Assembly (NCBI GenBank): GCA_018825925.1
Contig: JAHKAT010000249.1
Span: forward strand, 1-22,813
DNA: 22,813 bases
DNA from: Bacteroidota bacterium
Lineage (GTDB): Bacteria > Bacteroidota > Bacteroidia > Flavobacteriales_D > Crocinitomicaceae
Reading direction: 5' to 3'
Made by a program: the position numbers and the translations under genes. Under the pieces are notes generated by a model. The model was not told the DNA's origin. It ran no database searches and saw nothing but the letters and a program-made list of their open reading frames with translations. Below are positions 15,254-22,014 of this stretch, piece after piece. Each line of letters begins with the position of its first letter. Positions within the stretch are counted from its first letter, which is position 1.

Positions 15254-17947
15254 ATGACAGAAGACGAAAAAGACGTTCCATTGAACAACGATGGGGAGGA
15301 CCAAAACAAAGGTGGCTTTGCAGAACATCAACCCGATGAGGCAATAATTCCGGTTAGTGGTTTATACGAAAACTGGTTTCTTGATTATGCCTCATACGTA
15401 ATTCTAGAACGAGCAGTTCCGGGACTATACGACGGTCTAAAACCTGTTCAAAGACGTATCCTACACTCCATGAAGGAAATGGACGATGGGCGATACAACA
15501 AGGTGGCCAACATTATAGGAAACACCATGAAATATCACCCACATGGTGATGCATCGATTGGCGATGCTTTAGTGCAATTGGGTCAGAAAGATTTATTGAT
15601 TGATTGCCAAGGAAACTGGGGGAATACTTTAACCGGAGATAGTGCCGCAGCACCTCGATATATTGAAGCTCGTCTGTCGAAGTTTGCTTCACATGTGGTA
15701 TTCAACCCAAAAACAACGAATTGGCTTTCATCCTATGACGGTCGAAACAAAGAACCAGAGAATTTACCGGTAAAGTTTCCCTTACTTTTAGCTCAAGGTG
15801 CGGAAGGAATTGCTGTTGGTTTAGCTTGTAAGTTTTTGCCGCACAACTTTATTGAATTAATCGAACAATCAATTAATCATCTACGTGGAAAAAAAGTAGA
15901 ATTAATGCCCGACTTTCCAAATGGAGGAATGGCCGATTTTTCAAATTACAACGATGGATTAAGAGGTGGTAAGGTTCGTATTCGAGCGAAAATCAAAAAG
16001 GTTGACAATAAAACCTTGATTATTAATGAAATTCCTCATGGAACCACAACAGGTTCACTCATCGAAAGTGTCATTAAAGCCAATGACAAAGGCAAAATTA
16101 AAATCAAGAAAATTGAAGACAATACCGCCGCAGAAGTTGAGGTATTAATTCACTTAGCTCCAGGAGTTTCACCCGACAAATCGATAGATGCTTTGTATGC
16201 ATTTACAGATTGCGAGGTTTCATATTCACCCAATAGCTCTATCATTGATCGCGACAAACCACGGTTTTTAGGGGTGTCAGAAATTTTAAAAATAAACACT
16301 GATAATACTGTTTATCTGCTAAAACGAGAGCTTGAAATTCGATTGGATGAACTTGAGCGCCAATGGCATTTCTCTACCTTGGAAAAAATATTTATTCAAG
16401 AAGAAATGTACATTGATTTTAAATTGTATAGCGACAAAGAAACCTTGTTTGCATACATGTACGATCGATTTAAACCCTTTTTGAAAAGTTTCATACGAAC
16501 TATCGAAGATGATGATTTGCAAAAGCTCACCACCATTCAAATGATTCGTATTACTCGATTCGACACGGACAAAGCCGATGAAAATTTGCTAAAAATTGAG
16601 TCTGAAATTGAAGAAGTAAAATTGAAGCTTTCCAATTTGGTGGATTACGCTGTGGATTATTTCAAAGACTTGAAAAAACGCTTTGGTGAAGGAAAAGAAC
16701 GAAAAACAGAAATCAAAATTTTTGATAATATATCTGCATCCAAGGTAATTATTGCCAATAGGAAATTGTACGTGGATTACGAAGAAGGTTTTATCGGTTA
16801 CGGTCTAAAGAAAACGGAAGCCATCAACGACTGTTCTGAAATAGACGACGTGATTATTTTCTTTGCCTCCGGAAAAATGATGATTACCAAAGTAGCGGAC
16901 AAAAAATTTGTTGGAAAAGGAATCGTGTACGCCAATGTCTGGAAAAAAGGCGATAAAAGAACAATTTACCATGTGATGTATCAGGATGGAGCTGGCGGTC
17001 CGACCATGATGAAGCGCTTTTACGTGAATTCCATTACCAGAGATAGCGAATACGATTTGAGCAAGGGCACAAAGGGTTCAAAATTACTGTACTTTTCTGT
17101 TCATCCAAATGGAGAAAAAGAAATAGTTACGGTGCATTTACGTCCACGTCCTCACCTCAAACGATTACGATTTGACGTGGATTTGGGAAGTTTATTAATT
17201 AAAGGCCGAACGTCTGCTGGAAATCGAGTGACGAAAGAAATTGTTCAAAAAATCACCCAAAAAGAGGTCGGAGGATCAACCTTGGCGGCTCGAAAAATAT
17301 CATACGACACCGTAGTTGGACGTTTAAATGACGACAATAGGGGAAAATTTTTGGGAGCTTTCAAAGGAGAGGATAAAATTTTAACTCTTTATAAAAATGG
17401 AGATTATAGACTTTCTAGTTTCGATCTTTCCAACCATTTTGAAGAAGATATGGTGCACATTGAAAAATGGCATCCCGATCGACCAATTTCTACTGTTTAT
17501 TACGATGCAGAGAAGGACATGCATTATGTGAAACGATTCCTATGTGAAGTGACCAGTGACAAACGCGTTAGCTTTATTTCTGAATCTGAAGGTTCGTACA
17601 TGGACTGTGTTTCAACAGCTTACAGACCGATAGCCAAGGTGGTTTATAATAAATTACTGAAGGAGACTAAAAATTTGCCAGACAATGAAATTCAAATCGC
17701 AGACTTTATAGATGTGAAGGGAATGAAGGCGCAAGGAAATCAAGTGACTAAACTGAAGGTCAAAGAAATTGTATTGACACATGATATAGAGGGAGATGAG
17801 CCGTGGCCAGAAGATGTGGTAGAACAAAACCTAGAGACGATTTCTGAAGAGGAGGATACCGAAGGGGGCGACAATACGGTGGAATGGGACTTGAGTTCAG
17901 ACGACGCAAAATCAGATAATGAGGATGACCATCCAAAATTGTTTTAA
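15254..17947 (+). CDS. parC: DNA topoisomerase IV subunit A (ParC)
   Basis: This is the DNA-cleaving subunit of topoisomerase IV, 897 residues. The breakage-reunion domain begins near residue 35 (LYENWFLDYASYVILERAVPG). It carries YHPHGDASIGDA (94-105) and the catalytic tyrosine Y136 in APRYIEAR. A coiled-coil/tower region follows, then a C-terminal beta-pinwheel domain (about 520-840) and a strongly acidic tail (EEEDTEGGDN, DDAKSDNEDDH). The pinwheel lacks the QRRGGKG-type GyrA box needed for negative supercoiling, with a degenerate IKGRTSAGNRVTK instead, so this is ParC and not GyrA. In the quinolone-binding region the residue matching E. coli GyrA Ser83 is Ala100, while the Asp87 position is kept as D104. 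parE lies 3 nt upstream, and no Shine-Dalgarno site is seen. Confidence 0.95.
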   Translation: MTEDEKDVPLNNDGEDQNKGGFAEHQPDEAIIPVSGLYENWFLDYASYVILERAVPGLYDGLKPVQRRILHSMKEMDDGRYNKVANIIGNTMKYHPHGDASIGDALVQLGQKDLLIDCQGNWGNTLTGDSAAAPRYIEARLSKFASHVVFNPKTTNWLSSYDGRNKEPENLPVKFPLLLAQGAEGIAVGLACKFLPHNFIELIEQSINHLRGKKVELMPDFPNGGMADFSNYNDGLRGGKVRIRAKIKKVDNKTLIINEIPHGTTTGSLIESVIKANDKGKIKIKKIEDNTAAEVEVLIHLAPGVSPDKSIDALYAFTDCEVSYSPNSSIIDRDKPRFLGVSEILKINTDNTVYLLKRELEIRLDELERQWHFSTLEKIFIQEEMYIDFKLYSDKETLFAYMYDRFKPFLKSFIRTIEDDDLQKLTTIQMIRITRFDTDKADENLLKIESEIEEVKLKLSNLVDYAVDYFKDLKKRFGEGKERKTEIKIFDNISASKVIIANRKLYVDYEEGFIGYGLKKTEAINDCSEIDDVIIFFASGKMMITKVADKKFVGKGIVYANVWKKGDKRTIYHVMYQDGAGGPTMMKRFYVNSITRDSEYDLSKGTKGSKLLYFSVHPNGEKEIVTVHLRPRPHLKRLRFDVDLGSLLIKGRTSAGNRVTKEIVQKITQKEVGGSTLAARKISYDTVVGRLNDDNRGKFLGAFKGEDKILTLYKNGDYRLSSFDLSNHFEEDMVHIEKWHPDRPISTVYYDAEKDMHYVKRFLCEVTSDKRVSFISESEGSYMDCVSTAYRPIAKVVYNKLLKETKNLPDNEIQIADFIDVKGMKAQGNQVTKLKVKEIVLTHDIEGDEPWPEDVVEQNLETISEEEDTEGGDNTVEWDLSSDDAKSDNEDDHPKLF

Positions 17948-17964
17948 CTGACTGATTTTTTTGT

Positions 17965-17997
17965 TTAAACGTTTTGAAAATAAAGATTGACGTTTAA
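17965..17997. terminator. Inverted repeat between convergent parC and yceH ends
   Basis: TTAAACGT (17965-17972) and ACGTTTAA (17990-17997) are perfect 8-bp complements around a 17-nt loop, in the 46-nt gap between convergent genes and reaching the yceH stop. A run of seven T lies just before the left arm on the plus strand. It may act as a weak bidirectional terminator, but the stem is AT-rich. Confidence 0.35.
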
Positions 17998-18623
17998 TCC
18001 AAAAGAACCTTTAGTTGATCGATGATGCCTTTTAATTCGGCGACTTCAATCTCTAATGCTTCAAGTCGTTCTTCATAATTCGATTTAGTTTCTAACAATA
18101 CCTCAGAACCAGATTCTAAATAGGCTTCTACGTCGACCTCAGAGCCGAGTAAATGAACAAATCGACCTTCTTTTTGTCCGTGTAATTTCGGCAAACCCAT
18201 CACTAAAGGAGTTTCTTTCCCTATTAAATCTTGAAGGGTACTACTTACTTCATTCAAGTTTTCAAAGGAATACAGTCGATTCGAATTTGAATTAATTTCA
18301 CCAGATGTGAGTGGCCCTCTAAGTAATAATAAACAAAGAACGGCTTCTTCATTATTTTCTAATTCAAAGTGGTTTGTGGCATTGTGTTTATATTTTACAG
18401 ATTTTGCTCCTCCTCCAGTAACCGTATTCGCTAATCCTTTTTTACGTAGACCGTCAATGCCGATTTTTATAAGTTCCTCATTGTAATTTACAACTGGATT
18501 TCTGGCAGATTTTTGATTACAAGCCGTCATAATTGCATTTATGGTCATAGGGTAGTAATCTGGAGTTGTTTTTTCTTTTTCTAACAAAACACCCAATATT
18601 CTTTCTTCAATAGAATCTAGCAT
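17994..18623 (-). CDS. yceH: YceH/DUF480 family protein
   Basis: This 209-residue protein belongs to the YceH (DUF480, UPF0502) family, which has two winged-helix-like domains and no established biochemical role. The family signature is clear: EKEKTTPDYYPMTINA (15-30), ACNQKSARNPV (34-44), LLLLRGPLTSGEINSNSNR (98-116) and LPKLHGQKEGRFVHLLG (144-160). Residues 180-208 form a heptad-like coiled coil (LEALEIEVAELKGIIDQLKVLL). It is convergent with parC and separated from the upstream Nudix gene by a terminator, so it is probably a single-gene unit. No clear TAnnTTTG element is seen in front of it. A DNA-binding or dimerising regulator is an inference from the fold. Confidence 0.88.
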   Translation of the reverse strand: MLDSIEERILGVLLEKEKTTPDYYPMTINAIMTACNQKSARNPVVNYNEELIKIGIDGLRKKGLANTVTGGGAKSVKYKHNATNHFELENNEEAVLCLLLLRGPLTSGEINSNSNRLYSFENLNEVSSTLQDLIGKETPLVMGLPKLHGQKEGRFVHLLGSEVDVEAYLESGSEVLLETKSNYEERLEALEIEVAELKGIIDQLKVLLD

Positions 18624-18653
18624 AGCACCAATTTTTGGAATGAATATAAAGAA

Positions 18654-18680
18654 AAATTCCCCGATAAAATCGAGGAATTT
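18654..18680 (-). terminator. Rho-independent terminator downstream of the Nudix gene
   Basis: Read on the minus strand, AAATTCCTCGAT pairs with ATCGGGGAATTT around a TTT loop, a 12-bp stem with a single T-G wobble, followed by a T-rich tail (TTCTTTATATTC). It lies after the TPR-nth-Nudix operon, about 170 nt past the Nudix stop and 30 nt before the yceH start, separating the two transcripts. Confidence 0.65.
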
Positions 18681-18848
18681 AAGGTTTAGTTGTTAATCAG
18701 TTTAAAGGACAATTAATTAACTAACGGAATCGACAATATAAACGTTTCAAGTGTTGATTTGGTTTTGAATTTTTATGTTTTTTTTATTTAAGGAATAAAA
18801 ACGTGGTTTAATTGGCTGATATTGAGTGATTATAATTCGTAATGAATG

Positions 18849-19487
18849 TCAAATATTTCTTTGTCGAATAACGATTTCCTTGAATTCATTTAAAATAATG
18901 GCCGTAGCGCCCCAAATTACTTTTTCCTTGAAACGAAAGCAGGGGATGTTATCAAGTTTACTGCCATTGCTAAGCAAAATACTTTCTTCCGACTTTGTAG
19001 TTGGTTTAACCAATTCATTAACGGGAAACCAAAATATTTCAGAAACTTCACGAGGGTCTCTTTTAAACGACAAAAGCTGACTGGAATGATAAAAAACGTG
19101 AGGTTGAACATTAAAACCACTAACGGGTATGAAAACATCAGTAAGTTTTCCAAGGTGTTCACCACTCTCTATAGGTATTCCTGTTTCTTCAAAACTTTCC
19201 CTTCTTGCGGTGAAAACTTCATCGAAGTCTCCATGTTCTACCTTTCCTCCAGGAAAACTAATTTGACCACTGTGTACGCCGTCATAAATAGAGCGTTGGG
19301 TCAGTAAAATTTGGAGTTCATCTTGGATGGATGCTAAGTGAATGGCGACAGCACTTTCTCGATAGGAAGTAGCACCTTGTTTAGCCAAGCTTGATTTAAT
19401 GCGGTATAGCGGCGACATTTCCAAATGAGCATTTTCACCTGGCAGTTCGTTATTGATAGCGTTTCGCAAGAAATCAGGCCAATTCAT
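18849..19487 (-). CDS. Nudix hydrolase, CoA pyrophosphatase-like (NudL family)
   Basis: This 212-residue protein should hydrolyse a diphosphate linkage, most likely in CoA or acyl-CoA derivatives. The LLTQR (61-65) and HSGQISFPGG (72-81) segments match the UPF0035/NudL signature that precedes the Nudix box. The box spans about 81-104, with RRESFEETGI giving the metal-binding REx2EExG core. The first conserved Glu of the general box is Asp here (HGDFDE), as in many CoA pyrophosphatases. Its ATG overlaps the nth stop in ATGA, so translation is probably coupled. The operon position beside nth might suggest sanitation of oxidised nucleotides, but the motifs favour CoA-type substrates. The substrate is not settled. 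Confidence 0.87.
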   Translation of the reverse strand: MNWPDFLRNAINNELPGENAHLEMSPLYRIKSSLAKQGATSYRESAVAIHLASIQDELQILLTQRSIYDGVHSGQISFPGGKVEHGDFDEVFTARRESFEETGIPIESGEHLGKLTDVFIPVSGFNVQPHVFYHSSQLLSFKRDPREVSEIFWFPVNELVKPTTKSEESILLSNGSKLDNIPCFRFKEKVIWGATAIILNEFKEIVIRQRNI

Positions 19488-20128
19488 ACCAATTCTTTCA
19501 ATGCAGTTTTGGTTCCAATCGTTCGGGTGATATAATCTTTTTCTAGTTTGGGACTTCTTGCAGGTGAATACTCTCGACCATAAAAGATGATTTGTAAATG
19601 GAGTTTGTTCCAGGTCTCTTTTGGAAAGAGTTTTTTAGCATCTTTTTCTGTCACTACTACATTTTTCCCTGAAGTTATTCCCCAACGGGTCAACAATCTA
19701 TGGATGTGGGTGTCTACAGGAAATGCAGGTTGACCAAATGCCTGAGAAACCACCACACTCGCCGTTTTATGTCCAACTCCTGGCAATTCCTCAAGTAATT
19801 CCATATCCTTTGGAACTTCTCCTTGGTATTTGTCAATCAGTATATGGGAAAGTCCATGAATGGCCGCTGACTTTTTTGGCGAAAGTCCACAAGGTCTGAT
19901 AATAGCTCGTATTTCATCAACCGTCAGCTTGATCATGTCAAAGGGATTGTTTGCTTTTGAAAATAGGAGTGGAGTGATTTTGTTCACTCGTTCATCGGTG
20001 CATTGTGCCGAGAGCAAAACAGCAATTAAAAGTGTAAATGGGTCGCCATGATCTAAGGGAATAGGTGTTTCTGGATAAAGACGTTCTAGTTCCTCTTGAA
20101 TGAAGTTGGCCTTTTCTTTTTTGGTCAT
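19484..20128 (-). CDS. nth: Endonuclease III (DNA glycosylase/AP lyase) lacking the Fe-S cluster motif
   Basis: This 214-residue HhH-GPD base-excision repair enzyme should remove oxidised pyrimidines and nick abasic sites. Conserved features are LLSAQCTDERVN (38-49), the helix-hairpin-helix LPGVGHKTA (115-123) with catalytic Lys K121, and FPVDTHIHR (136-144) with catalytic Asp D139. The C-terminal Cys-x6-Cys-x2-Cys-x5-Cys cluster-binding loop is absent. After FYGREYSPARSPK (182-194) the expected cysteines are replaced, and no Cys occurs beyond residue 80. It overlaps the upstream TPR gene and the downstream Nudix gene by 4 nt each (ATGA). The glycosylase call is firm. Loss of the cluster is seen directly, and its effect on activity is unknown. 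Confidence 0.93.
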   Translation of the reverse strand: MTKKEKANFIQEELERLYPETPIPLDHGDPFTLLIAVLLSAQCTDERVNKITPLLFSKANNPFDMIKLTVDEIRAIIRPCGLSPKKSAAIHGLSHILIDKYQGEVPKDMELLEELPGVGHKTASVVVSQAFGQPAFPVDTHIHRLLTRWGITSGKNVVVTEKDAKKLFPKETWNKLHLQIIFYGREYSPARSPKLEKDYITRTIGTKTALKELV

Positions 20129-20745
20129 TTCTTTTTCATTTTGAAACCATTTTTCACAAAACCCAAAAACTCTTTACGATAGCTTGGCGAGCCAAATAAC
20201 TTACTGAAAATTTGAAGTACAGTTTGTGGCTCACTTTCTGGGGCGCTGGGCGACACCACTTTTTCTAATTGAGGTTCTGGTGTATAAGAATTAACACCCT
20301 CGATTTGGTCAATGGCTTCATTTAATTTTTGCTCGGCTTCTCGCAAGCGATTGCTTCTTTCAAAATATTCTTTCGATTTTTTAATGCTGCCTTTTTTTTC
20401 GAGCAAAATACCAAGGTTATTATAAACAATGTCATCCTTTGGATCCAATTCGATTGCTTTTTCATAATCAGCTATGGCGCCGTCGATATCTCCAAAATAA
20501 TCCTTTGCGTGACCACGGGAGGCATAGCGATAAGCATACCCTGGGTCGAGTTCAATACTTTTATCAAAATCAGCTAAACTATTCTTCTTTTGATTTAAAT
20601 GAATGAAATTTACGCCGCGTTCCGAATATAAAATAGCTGTGTCAGGAGTTTCAAGAATACAATCGTTGTATAAATGAAGTGCTGCTTGATGATTGCCAGC
20701 ATTCATTTCCTCGTAAGCTTTTTGATGTTTAATATTTATAAACAT
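20125..20745 (-). CDS. Tetratricopeptide (TPR) repeat protein
   Basis: This 206-residue protein contains about four TPR units (roughly 4-37, 38-71, 72-105 and 106-139). They show the usual spacing of small residues and the phrases ADFDKSIELDP and IADYEKAIELDP. A proline-rich linker follows (about 155-175), then a basic C-terminal tail (RKEFLGFVKNGFKMKKK). There is no signal peptide, so it is probably cytoplasmic. The start at 20745 is chosen because the first TPR helix begins within the first ten residues. It is the first gene of an operon with nth and the Nudix gene (ATGA overlap). Its start codon is only 14 nt from the divergent start of the 75-residue gene, so its promoter must lie inside that gene. 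A scaffold role is inferred from the repeats; no partner is known. Confidence 0.88.
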   Translation of the reverse strand: MFINIKHQKAYEEMNAGNHQAALHLYNDCILETPDTAILYSERGVNFIHLNQKKNSLADFDKSIELDPGYAYRYASRGHAKDYFGDIDGAIADYEKAIELDPKDDIVYNNLGILLEKKGSIKKSKEYFERSNRLREAEQKLNEAIDQIEGVNSYTPEPQLEKVVSPSAPESEPQTVLQIFSKLFGSPSYRKEFLGFVKNGFKMKKK

Positions 20746-20759
20746 AGTAAATTCGTAAA

Positions 20760-20987
20760 ATGAATGATAAAGTTAATTCTTTTCCCATCTATCGAAAACT
20801 GACCAATTCTGTTCGGGTGTATCAGATTTTAAACGATAGGAGCTTTAATGAAAAACAAAGATTAGGGGCAAAAGTTCTTGATTATAGCGTTATCGCCTCG
20901 CAATATCCGGAAATGCTTCGTATCCAAGACATGATTTCATGTATCGGTTTTGAAAAGGCAACTTCAGAGGAATGGGAGAACTACTAG
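20760..20987 (+). CDS. Small hypothetical protein (75 aa)
   Basis: I cannot assign a function. The protein is mixed polar and hydrophobic with no signal peptide or membrane segment, and begins NDKVNSFPIYRKLTNS. It has one Cys and an acidic end (EEWENY). Coding status is supported by its fit: it fills the space between the divergent TPR gene (14 nt between start codons) and the convergent hydrolase gene, with which it shares the stop-codon tetramer CTAG. The amino-acid composition is protein-like, and no other frame there is plausible. The general look resembles short conserved proteins of Bacteroidota, but that is an impression only. Its promoter would lie in the start of the TPR gene; no TAnnTTTG is visible. 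Confidence 0.7.
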   Translation: MNDKVNSFPIYRKLTNSVRVYQILNDRSFNEKQRLGAKVLDYSVIASQYPEMLRIQDMISCIGFEKATSEEWENY

Positions 20988-22012
20988 TAACCCCAAATCA
21001 ATGGTCCGTAAAGTGGATCAAAATAAGCACTTACTTTATGCGTTTTTCCTATAAAGTTGAATTTCACCAATCTACACTTCACTAAATGATTGTCAAAATG
21101 TGTTTTTGTGTATTCAGCCTCTTTTTTATAATTACACCCTAAAGTGGTCACTCCAAACTTATTTGGTCCAGGTCCAATTAACCCAGATTTAGGATCTTTT
21201 TTCATTAAAACAAAATCGTCTTCATTGTAAACGATCGTTAATTCCAATTTGTTGCGTCGTTCAATTTTGGATAAAGCTGTTGTGATGTCAGCTCCGTCTA
21301 TTGCTGGTGCTACCAAAATCACATAATATGGTGTCAGTTTTTTATCAATGGAAGGAAGGGCAGAAGCAATGACTTTGGCACCCAGACTGAATGATAATAA
21401 GGTGTAACTTTCAATAGGTGACTGTGCTAACATTCGACCAAAACTTTTGCCAACATTATCGGCATTCACAATAGACGATTCGAACAGTTTAAAAATCTTC
21501 ATGTTATCGGCTACATTCAAAGTAATACAACAATCATACAATCCGTCCCAAAAAACTCGAACAAATTGACGTTCTTGTCCGGGAGGAATTGAACTCACCA
21601 TACTTTCGAAATTCTCAATAGAACTTTCGTCCTCATTCTGTTGTTTGAACGCTTTACGAAAACCATGTATTAAAAAGGTCAAATTCTTACTTTCATTTGA
21701 AAATTTTGCCATTTCACGATTGAAAATAGCAGTATTTACATCTTGAATTGAACCATCTACTCCTTTGTTTTCTACTGTTAAATCCTCACATACCTTATTG
21801 AAAACAGCAGGATTGCTTTTGTAAAAGTTGGATAAACTACTTTTTGCAGTTTCCATATCACTATCAGAGATTCTTTCTGAAGGATAGAGATTTCCATCCT
21901 TGTCAAAATACAACGAAGGCAAAGTAGAAGATTCGTGCTCCCCGAAATGTACGTTTTGAGCAAAAGATTGAAAGGAAAAAAGAACTAAAAGGCTTAGAAT
22001 CGTATTTTTCAT
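20984..22012 (-). CDS. Secreted alpha/beta-hydrolase-like protein
   Basis: This 342-residue protein has a signal peptide (residues 1-18, MKNTILSLLVLFSFQSFA|Q), so it is exported across the inner membrane. LTFLIHGF (111-118) is the typical HG oxyanion strand of alpha/beta hydrolases, and SFSLGAK (207-213) is the nucleophile elbow with S209. The elbow is Ser-x-Ser-x-Gly instead of Gly-x-Ser-x-Gly. Candidate acid residues are D265/D266 (VYNEDDFVL), and candidate histidines are H305, H309 or H325. The organisation resembles hydrolases of the DUF900 type, but I am not certain of the family. No type IX sorting domain is present, so a periplasmic or outer-membrane location is likely. dapD ends 2 nt upstream, so the two are co-transcribed. 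The substrate is unknown. Confidence 0.75.
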   Translation of the reverse strand: MKNTILSLLVLFSFQSFAQNVHFGEHESSTLPSLYFDKDGNLYPSERISDSDMETAKSSLSNFYKSNPAVFNKVCEDLTVENKGVDGSIQDVNTAIFNREMAKFSNESKNLTFLIHGFRKAFKQQNEDESSIENFESMVSSIPPGQERQFVRVFWDGLYDCCITLNVADNMKIFKLFESSIVNADNVGKSFGRMLAQSPIESYTLLSFSLGAKVIASALPSIDKKLTPYYVILVAPAIDGADITTALSKIERRNKLELTIVYNEDDFVLMKKDPKSGLIGPGPNKFGVTTLGCNYKKEAEYTKTHFDNHLVKCRLVKFNFIGKTHKVSAYFDPLYGPLIWGY

Positions 22013-22014
22013 AA

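Noticed and set aside
18690..18707. Sequence resembling the dinB tandem repeat upstream of yceH (TTGTTAATCAGTTTAAAG)
   Set aside because: Only about 12 of 18 positions match, there is a single copy, and such similarity is expected by chance in AT-rich DNA.
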